Assembly: GCA_023634235.1 (NCBI GenBank)
Contig: JAMKCF010000009.1
Span: 1,922,001 to 1,986,000 of the forward strand
Direction: 5' to 3'
Length of the DNA stretch: 64,000 nucleotides
DNA from: Pisaster brevispinus
Taxonomy: Eukaryota > Echinodermata > Asteroidea > Forcipulatida > Asteriidae
Shown here: piece by piece, positions 35,176-47,303 of the stretch
Numbering within the stretch: the first letter of the stretch is position 1
Layout of the letters: each line of letters opens with the position of its first letter
Translations under genes and position numbers: made by a program
The notes under the pieces: generated by a model
What the model saw: only the letters and a program-made list of their open reading frames with translations
What the model was told of the DNA's origin: nothing
The model's database searches: none

Positions 35176-37275
35176 CACGGTAAGCAGAGCCATGAAATTG
35201 CACCCTGCAGTCTAGCGTGCTTCCAAACACACTTTGAACAGTTACTAAATCATGTCTCCTCAAATTGTTCAGTTCCAGACCTCCTCATAAAAAGCTCATC
35301 AAATATCAAGAGAAGTGTGTGACAATATTTTGGTGCTGTGAACAAAATTCTAAACAACAAGACCTGTGGTCTGAGAGGGAAATTCTTGGAATTGCACATA
35401 GGTGAGCAAGCACATATTGCTCAGCATGTCAGAGAACTTAACCAAAAGAATGGATCCCCGGACTCTCATCAGAGGGCAATGTTCTCCACTTTATAGTTAC
35501 AGAAATCCATAAGCTCAGCTTTTGTGCACGTTCAATCAATAACTCAGTGTGTGTGTGTTTACTGAAGTCAGCATTTGAAGAAGAACAAAATAAACGTAAA
35601 AAATATGCAGCCCAGCGATGGAACCTGTACTGCGATGTGTTTCATTGAGTTCTCTCTCTCTCCTCCCATCGGGAGGTGAGGTACAAATCCCACTACTCTA
35701 GACATGGTAAACAGCCCTCTCCTACGTTAATGTACACACATGCCGAGTTAGCAGTTTTAGCCAAACCTTGGATGCAAGGTATAAAATGCACCCCGGGAGA
35801 TCAAACATTACAGGATAAATCTTCAAGGAATCTGGCTGGCTGGACCACGGGACTCCTGGGATTTTGAGAGAGTCTGGCAACATGAGACGGCTCAACAGAT
35901 CAAGGCTAAAAATTCCGATCAGGAAATTTTGTGATGATAAGGCGCGAGTCTTATAGAGACCATTTTATAGTACAGGGTTTTTGATTGATACTGAACATGT
36001 ATAACAGGATTTACCCTATAGTGCTTAGTATTAAGGTGACTTAATATGACTTCTTCACAATGAAATTGACTTCTAATATTGCGTGGATTGCAGGGTACCT
36101 TTCAGGAACTTTGCAAAGGCAAGAGATAGAGATGGTGTTTTCAGGAGTAGTAGAGCTCTGTACCCTATTTCTTTGACAGGAGGAGTCCAGACTGTTTTCA
36201 TGAAACCTCATGCCATGATCTTGGCAGAACTGTTGGGTTTTGTTTTACGATGAGATTCCACCCCTTATAAATTCAGCAAGAAAAACAATTTCTTGTGATA
36301 TCGATTGATTTGGGATGTCCTCATTGTGGAAATTGAAAGGTGAAGCCATTTCGGCTGTATGACAAACTGCCACTTTGGTCGATCTGGTATAACAACTTGC
36401 CATACGCCTACAATTTTGAGAAAGTTTGGGTGCTAACCTTAAGGAAAATTTGCAGTTTAAATCACGCATTCGCTGTCTGTGTTTCACTCAAACGCATCTA
36501 GTCATGCTAGTCGGTTGACTGGTCAAAATACAGTTAGCCTTAGGTGGCAACAAGGCAATGATAACTGGGCAGACAAAAGTGTGTTGACCTGTCGGTTAAT
36601 TTTCTTAAATTTCTCTATAGAACTTGCATTAAAGTGTGCAATAACTAATTATTATCTTACTACAGAGCATATTGGCAAAACCTTACATTTTTTTATTGTT
36701 AGACGATGGAGTACTGTAGGAGAAAAATTGTATACATCTACTGTGCGTGTGATCACAAACGTTTATAAAACTTTTCTGCTCCGTCACGCAACCTAACTGC
36801 CATCTTGAAACAGTGGCGTAACTAATTGCGAGTTTGACTAGAGAAACAGTGCTTCAGGGCTAGGTAGACCCAGTTGGACTAGCTAGGCAAACCACGCAGC
36901 ATTCGAGTGACATCTAGATTGACTATGATAAGTCTAGCCCGCAAAGTCACACACCTGAACTTGCTCATGTATGTCACAGCGTATTGATAGTTTGTGTCCA
37001 TGGCTAACATAGAGGGCGCATCACAGCAGACACAGATGAAGATCAAGCACAGCATTTTCCTGATTGTACTTCTATGATTGCCAACTAGATTGCTTCAATT
37101 TGGAAAAAAGAAATCAGGTACCAGGTCTTTATCTACATAATCATGAGTTACTGTGTCACCATGGCAATCAATGCTGATGCCAAATGGAAGTCATTTCTCG
37201 ATGGAATCAACATGACAATTTGGAACGTATTGTCGCCACCTAGCATCTGCTTATTAACATTATCTACATGTGTAC

Positions 37276-37425
37276 CTGTGCAAGTTCTGATGAGGAGGCA
37301 ACCATATGCATGTAGTTGATGTTGACGAGGTCCAGTCCGCTACACACTGTGATAGTTCTGTCTTCGACATTGCCCTTGGCGTAAGGGTCCAGGATGGGTC
37401 CAACTTTGCCGAGATAACTTGCCTC
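37276..37425 (-). CDS. PLCB4: PLCB4 exon: distal PH domain
   Basis: This 150-bp exon (50 codons, phase 0 to 0) is the most 5' PLC exon found. It encodes the second half of the N-terminal PH domain, including TITVCSGLDLVNINYMHMVA, which aligns with the V-CSG-DLVN-S-TYMVA block of vertebrate PLCB4. The acceptor is cttacgcag before GAGGCAAG, with a fairly weak pyrimidine tract, and the donor is GCACAG followed by gtacac. In PLC-beta the PH domain binds membrane and Rac/Gβγ. The preceding exon, which should end in phase 0, was not located. A MITE with GACTTGTGGACAAGTC ends sits about 215 bp upstream (37642-37933). The next exon follows after a 7.2-kb intron. Confidence 0.93.
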
Positions 37426-37641
37426 CTGCGTAAGACATTCAGAGGAAACAATGGCATTAAAATATGAAACTAAATATCTTCAATTATTTGTACTGCCATT
37501 GCCTGTTAGTTTTTGCACTTGAAAACCTGCTTTGATAAGGTAATCACTCTTTGAAATGTTATCCCTGTATGAAACGATTAACAGGCACTGGGGAAAAAGC
37601 TCCAATCCATTAAACAAACAGGAGGATTGTGGCGCAGAATG

Positions 37642-37933
37642 GACTTGTGGACAAGTCCTAAAAATGCTTGTCTCGGTGATACATGTTTAAATGTTTGTCG
37701 ACTTTCTCAGCAAATCTCGCAACACTGGTGATGTTCTCGTAAGCCTGCGAGTCTACTGCTCTTGCGACTACGGCCCCATTTCAATTTCATTTCAAAGTCG
37801 CGAAGCCAGCAGTCTCGCGCAAGAGCAGCAGTCTCGTGAGAGCAGTCCCCCAGACAGCAGCAGTATCGTGAGATTCGCGGAGAGAGCCTGTACACTATCA
37901 CGCGACAAACATTTATAGACTTGTCCACAAGTC
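37642..37933. mobile_element. MITE with GACTTGTGGACAAGTC ends and TCGCG-rich core
   Basis: Left end GACTTGTGGACAAGTC (37642-37657) and right end GACTTGTCCACAAGTC (37918-37933) are perfect inverse copies, and each is itself nearly palindromic. The core is unusually GC-rich with many tctcgcg/cgcgaga motifs. It lies about 215 bp upstream of the PH exon. Confidence 0.75.
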
Positions 37934-38210
37934 TAGGGGCTGAAAGGGCATCAGGGAGCAAATGATAGCAGAATAAAACATAATGTACATGTACTTAAAG
38001 ACATGGTACAGGATTTGTACTATTAACAAATGTCTCTATTAGATTCAGCCGGAAAGCTCGTCAATCAAAAAGTACATATCAGTCCCAATCCTCCTGAGAA
38101 GTACTGTCACAATCAAGAAAAATTGCATCGGAAACTGCTAATTTTGAATTTTGTTTCGTAAACTTGGGTGTGATCCATGGCTAAAAGACAGTTACAGGTT
38201 GAATGGCCTC

Positions 38211-38365
38211 TGACTGGCACCTCTGAACAAAGATACTGACAAAATAGGGAGACCGTGAACACAGAGCTAGATAGCTCAGTTGGAAAATCGCTGGCCCCTT
38301 AATTCGGAGGTCGCAGGCTCAAGTTCCGCTATAGTCAATTTTGAATTGAATACAATTTGAGGACA
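38211..38365 (+). mobile_element. tRNA-derived SINE, same family
   Basis: Contains tctgactggcacctctgaac, agctagatagctcagttgg (A box) and aggctcaagttccgct (decayed B box). It is diverged and lacks a recognisable tail. Confidence 0.75.
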
Positions 38366-39506
38366 TTTTCATTAGTTGTTTTTGTGGTGCGTTTGCTGAA
38401 AAGAAAATGATGGGTATTACGTTACTCCTCCAAAAACCAACAGAGTACATTCACTTTGACGATGCAATCTCCTTGCAGTTTCTCTATAAACACCCATTGC
38501 ATAGATTTGTTTTTACCGTACTCCTTCACTACTTGAAATCTATAGTAGATGTACGTGTACATGTGTACATGTCAGCAATAATAAGAACAGCTGCAAATCT
38601 ACAAATGCAACCAATTATGAAGCATGTAGCACCTTTTGCCAGCTTTCGTTTCAATCATCTTAGCAGTAGAACGGTCAAAGGTCACATTTTAAACCATCAA
38701 CTTGTTCAGTGAAACCGGGTTTGCGCAGTCAAGTGATGAGATGGCATTGCCCAAACAGCTACATACCTCAAAGAAAAAAACTAGTGAGTCTGGTGAGTCT
38801 TACATATCTAATTCTACTGAATTCCTCTTTAAACTAAGCTCCTCAAATGCCATTGTTGTGCATTCAGAGGAAGACGATGAAGTACAATAAATGACATGAG
38901 TCTGGCTGTGGACTACAAAAGAACCCGCAAATGTTCAGAACAATGAAGCGTGGAGGAATATGAACAAAATCTTCCACATCATTGAAAATTGACATTTCAT
39001 TCATTAATAAATGTTGACTGAATGTGCATAGGTCCTTAATAATTGTCTTGTCTTGTCAAAATGACAATTCTATTAAGTTTCGAACCAAATGAACCTTGAC
39101 AAATTTTGTGTTAACCCCAACACCCTGAGCCACCCCAAAAATCAATCAAACTCCAACATCATTTGACAACTTCATGCTAACCACTCCTAAAGACTCAATT
39201 TCAACCAGAATGCCTGGGGTCTTGGGCTGTATTTTGACTTCCTTTGAATTCAAATCTGTCAATAATTCTGTATATCTGCATCGGCAAGGTATTTACGAAA
39301 TCGTCAGTCAGTGACATGCATTACATTTCAGCTGTAATTCACGCTTTGTTGAAAATATTATGTCTGCCAGGATGTTTGGTTTTTCTTAATAAGCTTTTAG
39401 ATGATGATTTCTTTCTTTCCCCCTCTCTTCTTTAAGTAATTACCACTGGCTTACACAACCCTAAAGTAATATACACATATTGATAATTCACTTCCCAGTT
39501 GTCCGC

Positions 39507-39512
<6 letters not shown>

Positions 39513-39541
<29 letters not shown>
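39513..39541. repeat. (TC)n microsatellite
   Basis: About 14 TC units. Confidence 0.95.
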
Positions 39542-39544
<3 letters not shown>

Positions 39545-39837
39545 ATTTTGAAATCTCAGCAGACATAATAAACCCAATCAAAGCACATTGCGGTCGTCAT
39601 GGCAACTAATGAGGAAGCTAGCCTGATTTCCTGGAGGCTCTTTCCACGGACGGAAATATTCCGATCAGAACAGGTGACGTCTTCCTTCTTCCCACATAAA
39701 CCATGGGACTAGGGAATCATAATCACGATCAAGAATATATACAGACCTCAATATGCAGTAAACGCAACGAGACATGAAACTGTGGTTTCATGATCAACCC
39801 GTATTTAATTTGTTGGGGGTGCACTAAATCTGACCAT

Positions 39838-40014
39838 GGCCAAATTTTATAGAGCTGCTTAAACACAAAAAGAAGCTAAGCCCAAACTAATTTCGCTTAC
39901 CAGATTACCAGCCAAAATACCATGTCACACGTATCATCTCTGACTGGTACCCTGCTCATTTTTTCTTGGCAGAAGCAACATTTTCTGCTTAAGCAGCTCA
40001 GTGAAATTGGGCCC
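39838..40014. mobile_element. Foldback MITE, GGGCCCAATTTC family
   Basis: Starts ggccaaattttatagagctg and ends cagctcagtgaaattgggcc; the ends are imperfectly inverted. A small family fragment (gtaagcagagccatgaaatt) is also present at 35180-35199. Confidence 0.65.
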
Positions 40015-40530
40015 AGATTATTACCACAAAAAACTAAGCATTTTAAATACTGAGATCTTCACACAGCTTTATGAATTTTATGAATAAGAGTATTTAGTGT
40101 TTTCAATAATACCTATGTCTTTCAATTATGTCAGACAATGGATTAGATTCAAATGATGTCACTGGATCAGAGCGCCCTCTTCAGCCTCTTTCATAGCAGA
40201 TGAAAATTTCCGGGCGAAAATTTGCTTGACCGTTTCACACTTGAGTTGCTAATCCTGACAAACTCCTGGGAAATGTCTACTTCCCCAGGAAATGGCTACC
40301 TCTGCTTGGGAGAAGGGTTCAGCCAGATAACCCAAGGGGTTGAGATACTTGAGTGTTCATTCTTCCCAGGTAACGTATGAAACCAACATGGGGTGGTGGT
40401 GGGCTTAAAAACTCAACGAGGAATTTCCTTGCGTTTGTCTTTGTTTGGAGTTGGCTCCGTAATGTGACCCAATTCACCTCAGACGTCATCACCACAATAA
40501 TCTTGGTTGCGCCATTTTGGAAGTCAACGT

Positions 40531-40660
40531 CACAGTGTGTTGTACAGTGTAGTGTGCATGTTAGGCGACCCGGTACTTAACACGCTTACCTATTGACTCC
40601 CAAAATGATGAGCGGGTGGCACAGTCGCCGCGTGTGACATGCGTGCAAGGGGTCAATACA
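40531..40660 (-). repeat. Dispersed repeat, inverted partner of 62262-62395
   Basis: On the minus strand it contains tgtattgaccccttgca, cgctcat and gtcgcctaacatgcacacta, matching tgtattgaccccttgcacca, cgctcacc and gcgtcgcctacaaagcaaac near 62262-62395. Similarity is moderate. Confidence 0.5.
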
Positions 40661-41122
40661 GGTTTTTTTTTAAATGGTTGCTTATCGGTCCATTCTGTAT
40701 GCCATGCATACATAGCTGTGCGTCTTCATTCTTTCATTATCATTTTACTTTGAAGGTGCCAGTGGGATGAAGTCAGTGCAAAGGTCCCCTTGATTATATT
40801 GTGGGCCATTTGAGTTAAGTGGAGTTTAGGATCACTTTGAGGTCATATTGATGAGTGCAGTCCTTGACCATCCAAGTTAATCCACAGGAGAATGTGTCTG
40901 ATTTTTAAAACAGATTGGAAGGTTGTCCTTTTTTAATATGAAAACCAGAAAGCGGTTATCTCTTTGACTGATTTAAAGTAAGTTACAGTGCATCATTACA
41001 CAGTGGCATATGTAAGATCATTTAAATCTTTTCCTTTTTTTCAAAGTGTTGAACATCACTTTTTCAAAATGGAGTCATCGGTTTTCTCTTTGTTGTCGAG
41101 TTAATAAAATTACATTCATTAG

Positions 41123-41265
41123 GGGGCCTTTTCCAAACTTCAGCTCTGGCTCCAGGCTCCATTTAGTGTGAAGCCCAGTGCATGCAAAATGCACACTGCT
41201 CCAAAAATGTATGACGGAGCCCAAGCACAAGCCCAGAGCCTAAGCTGAGGTTTGGAAAAGGCCCC
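41123..41265. mobile_element. Foldback MITE with GGGGCCTTTTCCAAAC ends
   Basis: Starts ggggccttttccaaacttca and ends tgaggtttggaaaaggcccc, about 143 bp in all. The complementary arms (agctctggctc and gagcctaagct) continue inward, so the whole unit can fold into a hairpin. Confidence 0.8.
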
Positions 41266-41799
41266 AGGCGCTCTTAGTTCAGATCTCTCTCAAAACAAGA
41301 ACACATAATTACTTTTACAAGACGTCTCTTGAAAACTAAATGGCTTAAATGAATCTTTAAAAAATCATTCCACTAAGTTGCACTCATAAGTTCAAAAGAC
41401 TAAAATGGTGTTGGATACACCATGTTACAAACAAAATTGACTCGGCTCATGCTGTAACCTCCAGGGCACTGGCGTAGTGAAAACATCAAGTAGTCTTAAC
41501 GACCATAAAATCCTTCACTGCTACACACAAATGTCCATCAACCCTTACTGCTCTTCAACCACATTGGGGGGCCATGATCAACCCCTTGCTCATTCTCAGA
41601 TGATAGTCCCCTTGAAACACACATAAGGCCATCTTCCCAGGGGTGATTTTGATTCAAAGGTGATAAGTTTAGGTTAGACTCGGGTGTGAGGTTGAGTGTT
41701 CACTGAAAGGTGTCTGAGAACTTGTGAACATTCAGTATGACCAATCTTAGATGTTGGATTTAAAGGTACACTGTTTAATGTTGTGCAATAAGCTGCCTC

Positions 41800-42090
41800 T
41801 CTACTCAACCAACGGCACTGGCTGCCCATTCAGCATCAAATCAAATTCAGCATTCTCATCCTCATCTGGAAATTCATCAACTCCCAAGCCCCATCTTATC
41901 CTCCTAGCCTCTTGTTATTTTATCACCGTGACAGTAGACTAAGATCAATGCGCAATCAACTCAACTTGAACAACCCTACCTGCTCCAAACATGTTGGCGG
42001 TTGTGCCCTTGGTTACCCTGCCTTTGAAACAATCTCCCCACAACATCCGCTCCTCAACCTCAGTCGCTACATCAAAATAAATGGCTCAAA
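41800..42090 (+). mobile_element. Non-LTR retrotransposon remnant, 3' end of reverse transcriptase ORF
   Basis: One plus frame (from CGG at 41813) reads RHWLPIQHQIKFSILILIWK, then SQAPSYPPSLLLFYHRDSRL, and later ALGYPAFETISPQHPLLNL. HWLPI--RI-FKI---W---- followed by AP-YL and LWN-LP-like text is typical of the region just after the reverse transcriptase in jockey/L2-like LINEs. The fragment is short, ends in stop codons and has no intact upstream domain, so it is dead. Confidence 0.75.
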
Positions 42091-42489
42091 ACTGAACTGT
42101 ATGGATTCTAACATACATTCCAACATTGCTATCAGCACCTTGATCTAGTACCTACGTCTTGTGTGCTAAGAAACGTATCATTAATTTAGTGTTTACTTCT
42201 TGAAACGTTTTGCATTATACATCTTGTCAGTGCAAAAGAATCAAATCTTGAAAAAAATTTCCGTATCATGTACATGTCATATATGAATGAAGAGAAAGTG
42301 CACAAGTGATGTATTTCACTCAAGCTATCCCGAATGTACACACAAATACAAAATGATACCAAGAAGCAAGAAGCCTTTATTTTGCAATACACAACATAAG
42401 ACTTGATATAATGACATGAACCACTACTTGAGTTTCATAGGAACATCTCATGATCCAATTTGGAGCTTAGTGGTTTGAGAAAACATAGC

Positions 42490-42895
42490 GTGTCGTGGCC
42501 GAGTGGTCCAGAACTTTGAACTCAAGTATTCTATTTTTAACTCTCCTGTGCTATACTGTCCCGTTCTCGGAGCTTAAATCAATTCTAATCGGGTAAGTTT
42601 TCCATCTTATACAGATCTTTAAATAAATGAAATGAATTTAGCTGAAATTAAATTCTGAAGGCTGAGTCACTAGAGTAAGGGTTCGAATCTCGGACGTGAC
42701 ACTTTTTCTTGAACAAGACATTTAACTGTAACTGCTTCTCGTCACCCAGGAGTAAACGGGTACCTGTGAGAGAAGAGGTTGTTAATGTGAATGATTAGCA
42801 ACCTGTGTGCCAATTCTGCTGCCGGTGCTGCATACTCCAAAGGAGTTGAGATGGTTTCAGGAATACTTAAGGCCCAATGAACACGGGTAGAATTA
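42490..42895 (+). mobile_element. tRNA-derived SINE, second family, interrupted by an insertion
   Basis: The head gtgtcgtggccgagtggtcc breaks off near 42530 and resumes near 42653 with ggctgagtcactagagtaag and gggttcgaatctcggacgtg (B box). About 120 bp of unrelated DNA is inserted. The body ends with aggagtaaacgggtacctgt and a stretch up to about 42895. Confidence 0.75.
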
Positions 42896-45800
42896 TTTTT
42901 AAAGCCCTAAATATTAAATGCCTATCATTATTTTATTAGTTATTAAACTTCACAGAACTATTCCTAACTCACTAATTTTTGTTTTGTCTTAAACATTGTT
43001 GAAATCCACATTCTTATCCTCCCAACAAACTTAGGAACGCCGAGCAAGTTGGTTGCAAATACATGGACACAATTTTGCAGGTCTTTTAGAATCATAGACT
43101 TTACAAATAATAGGAGCGTGAATTTTACAGGTATATAAACTAGAGGCTTTTTTTTAATGAGATGGCAGTAGTCCTTCATTTACTATCCCATTATACTTGT
43201 GTCCAGCGTATTTTATAGCTCAATGAGCTTACAGACAATTAAACAAATTGAGAGTTTAAAAAGCTGGTCAAAAAGCTCTTGCTATAGGTCTGTCTAAACA
43301 AATACCATTGAAGAAGCAGGTTTTATTGCCAGCCCTGTATTTTATAACAGAGTGGTTGCTCATAAAAAGCATTAATTTTATGGAGTTGAAGGTCACAACA
43401 ACAAAAATTCCGCACTATTAATACAGTATTAACGATGGATGTAAATTTCTAGTAATGCATACAATTTATAATTCAATGTAAAATGGATTTAACACTAGAT
43501 TTGATTCGCTGGTTTTCAAGTCATACTTAATGCCAGACAACAAAATTGTGAAAAATTCACGTTGTTACTATAACAAATAGAGACAGTACAAAAATAATGG
43601 TCTGTTTTGTGTCAAGAGGGTGAATAGAACAACATTACTGTGATATTATGCTATCTTTGCCAACATGGAGGAAAATAAGGGACCTAAGATATATAGCCAT
43701 CAGTAAGGTGCTTGTAAAGTTATTCATCTGGAAGCATACTCTATGCTCTGACTATTGCCCTTTCTACATCTATTAAAGTTTAATGTCTTTACAACAACAG
43801 CTTGTAAACTGACACACTAAAAAAAAAAGTAAAAACTATACGGCATAATTGTCATAAGAAGTTTAACTTTGAATTTGACACGCAACATCTGTTAGCTTTG
43901 ATTGGCTGTCACACATTACACCCGTTAAGCTTCATTGAATCCACTTCAATATTACGCCGTCATGAGAACTGTATATAGTTAATACTCCACGGACATTCAT
44001 ACAAAGATTTCTCTCCTCAAAATCTTCCAGATAGAGGGAGCAATTTTGTGGAATACATCCTCGCTACTAACCCCTCCTCGCCTTCACCCGTGTTGAATCA
44101 ATTCACGAGAAATGCATATTTAATATGAATATTCATTATTCAAATAATGTTTAGTCCTGACAGGTGTGTGACTTGTAAAGAAGCGTTTCACGCGCTCCGG
44201 GCTGGTGACTTTGAGAAGCAATTAACGCGCGGACCCCCGGCTGTAGCGCTCTTTGGGTGAATGATCTAATTGCAGAGAACAAACCACTGGATGTCTGTCA
44301 CTATATAATGACACCACTGGGTCATGGAAGCTTGAAGAGCCTGATGAGACGCAAAGCATCGTGTCATTTAAATTATTCTGACCTGCTGTTTAGGTCAAAC
44401 ACATAAATTGGTCATGCAACAATTCATTAAAGGAGGTGAACACTGCATGTTGTTTGTACGTTTGTAAATTCATGTACTGCATGTGAATTAGTACAGGGAG
44501 CTTGAATAAAGTTGCGGCCAATTTGGCTGACCAAATAATGTTTGCAATGGTGAGGTCACTGTTTAGTTTTTTTATGTAGTTCATAAAACCATTAATTATG
44601 AGGAAAGGAAGATGCATCAGAATTCACAAGACTATTTTGTTGTTTAGTGTTGTTTGGTGGATTACTTTTCATCAATGTTCATGTACTTGTTTCAATTGAA
44701 TACTGGCTTGGTCAAATAAATAATAGTAGCATTACAACAGGAATCTTCTATGTCTTAACCAGACATTTATTTGCGAGAGGAAACAAAGAGAATTTCCTTA
44801 TTTTAGACAACCACATAGGCAGCCAATACAAACAACTACAGCATCCTTCCCCGCGAACAGGTTTCCTCTGGGTTCTGAGCTGCTCTGATTAACTTTACGC
44901 CATCTTCGCTTTCATTACCTAAAATGTGCCATAAAAATTTCGAATCCCCCGGATATTACAGAAATAACATTTCCTACACCGACGAGCCCTGAATCGACTT
45001 AATTTTGAAGTGTTTCAACAGTTCCGTTGACATCAGCGTTTTTGGGTGGTCTTTTTTTCTTTCTTTTCTTTAAACAAAAACGACAAGCAGTTAGACGTGG
45101 AGAGAGATGCATGGCGGTAGATTGTAACAGATGGTTCATTCACTCACTGTTGAATAAAAGTATTCATATCCGATTGTCTGTCAGATTAATTACCACAGCC
45201 AGCTGGTTTCCTTCGCAGTGATGTCAAGAGCCAGTTACTAATTAATTGTTCCTTTTACTAAAACCACAGCACCAATCAAAAAGGGGATACCTATCCACTA
45301 ACGCCCCCACTGAAACAGCCAGACAAACATCAGAAATGTACTTACACCAACGATAAACCATTGTTATCCTATTTCTGATGAACCACTAAAACAAGCAAAC
45401 AAACCTACATCCCAAAGATGTTTTAAAATGTCCTGTGAATCTAAAGTTTTGTGTGGTTAATTTGAATTGGTTCTGCTCTGCTGAACATGACATGTAGGAG
45501 TTATCTACACACGTGATTACAAAAACGACCCAGGTATGGATACTTTTTGCTAATTTATTCTATTGGAGACCATGCCTCAATCACTGAATATCAGAGGAGT
45601 CTCTGCCATGAATATTTTTTTTCTTTTGAACAGTCATTAACGTAAAATACTTGGCATTTCTGCAGTCGAAAATGCTTTCTACCAGCATCCCTGATACGTC
45701 CATGTAAACATCCACCCACACAGGGTCAAAAACCTCTTGCAAGCCACTGCCTACTCCGATGAGCGCAACAAACAGGTATAAATTCAAAGCTTGTGTTAAA

Positions 45801-47172
45801 TTACCCTGTAAGAAAACCCTGCTCCTGGGAAAAGGTCTCCCCCCAGGGAAAAAGGTCCCCCATCATCATCCCTCCCCCTCCACCCCCACCTTCGTGAAGG
45901 TACCATCGACCTGGGAGGAATGAGACCTGTGATATTTCGTGAAGTCAGTTCATTCAAGCATCAGGTCTCAAGCAATGTCACGAAGGCCATTGCCCACAGT
46001 GTCCAGTGGCCCTGGGTGCTCCTTCAAAACATTCTCATAGTTTTTTCTACATTTTCCCAATGAACATGCCCTTTACTTAATGAAAAAAAATTAAGACCTT
46101 TCCCTTTTCAAAGGTGATATTCTACACCTGCCTTCTGTAATAATGCCCTACTTCAGAGAAATTAAGAGAAAATCCAACGTGGAGGGAAACCTGATTAAAA
46201 AAAACTCATCAGCATCATTCATTTTCCCCCTAATAATTGACACAAATATTTGATCACAAATTCACAAACCCCAACGTAAAATATTGATGTAAGATAAAAT
46301 AATTCAAAAACCTTGGGAATGAATATACTTGCAGTATACATGTAATATAAGCCACCTTCATGTACGTCATAAATAAGCAAAAAGGTTATTGACGATTTAA
46401 ACAAATTTGCCAAAGCGGCAAAAAATGAACAAATCGTCAACACATAACCATAATCTCCATTTCTTTAATGCATTCTGTTCACTGATGATGTTGTTGTTTT
46501 TCAACACTCAGCGGCTTCCTGATATTTTCCCCTGCTCTATGAAAACAAAGTCAAGGTTTCTGGACCTGGGGTTAATTTTAGACTAATGATCACAAGTGTT
46601 TGGATCCCACGGGGGGATTGACTCAAGATCATGAAAGCAGTACAGGTGGTCATCAGTGCTGGGACTGCTAACATAAGAAAATGAGGGGGGGCGGAAACAT
46701 GCTAATATAGGTTTAGTCCTTGTATCAAAAGGCTTCCCAGTTATATTTGGAGCACATCTGCTGCCTCGGACTTGCATATATTCCCCTAAATTCGGTTTTT
46801 GGTTACAATTTCTGATGAAATGCTAGAGTTAATGGGATTGTGTCTTGCTGGTTTTTTTTTTAATGAATTTCATTATACTACCCCATTCTGTGGATATTCC
46901 ATCCAACCACATAATATAGATGGTTTGTTTTCTCTTACTTCTCCACCCCCTTTTTTTAAACTGATTAAAAATGTGACGCTCCATGCCAACATCACGCAAT
47001 TCTCAGAAATATTGAAAATGGCATTAAAAGTGAAGCAACATGAGCCACGATATCAATGTGATGCGATGTTTTAACATTCTATATTTGAAAGCCGTTATCA
47101 TAAGCAAATCAAGCAAGTTATGAGTTTTGGCAGGAAGTGCCAGGTTTTTGCATGAAGGTCACAATTGTTCAT

Positions 47173-47174
<2 letters not shown>

Positions 47175-47207
<33 letters not shown>

Positions 47208-47216
47208 GATTTTGTT

Positions 47217-47267
<51 letters not shown>

Positions 47268-47273
47268 AGGTGT
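47175..47273. repeat. TTG/GTT microsatellite
   Basis: About 30 TTG units with GAT interruptions. It causes polyvaline and polyasparagine pseudo-ORFs on the two strands. Confidence 0.95.
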
Positions 47274-47303
47274 TGTTTGAAGCTTTGCATGGTGTGGATG
47301 GTA

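Larger units (their letters stand above)
30059..37275 (-). other. PLCB4 intron (7.2 kb)
   Basis: Apart from the MITE at 32537, the GT repeats near 34220-34434 and the SINE at 34910, it holds no recognisable gene. A 32-codon plus-strand ORF at 33990-34088 looks coding-like (see findings). Confidence 0.6.
2022..37425 (-). other. PLCB4: PLCB4/norpA-type phospholipase C beta gene, internal part (15 exons, both ends missing)
   Basis: Phospholipase C beta hydrolyses PIP2 to IP3 and diacylglycerol at the plasma membrane downstream of Gq. The PLCB4/norpA branch is the one used in rhabdomeric phototransduction. Fifteen minus-strand exons join into 1656 nt (552 codons) with no stop and consistent phases. 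Blocks such as [55 protein letters not shown] and [22 protein letters not shown] match PLCB4 rather than PLCB1-3. The order is distal PH, EF hands, X box, X-Y linker. The start codon and proximal PH exons are not found to the right; the Y box, C2 domain and C-terminal coiled coil lie beyond the left edge. Identification is from remembered family sequence; exon borders were set by eye from splice consensus and reading frame. Confidence 0.95.
37426..47174. other. Upstream region or first intron, left part
   Basis: No PLC exon or other certain gene. Contains the MITEs at 37642, 39838 and 41123, SINEs at 38211 and 42490, and a LINE remnant at 41800. A GC-rich patch around 44165-44265 (cgcgctccgggc, attaacgcgcg) lies in AT-rich DNA with ATTA-type sites. 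Confidence 0.55.
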
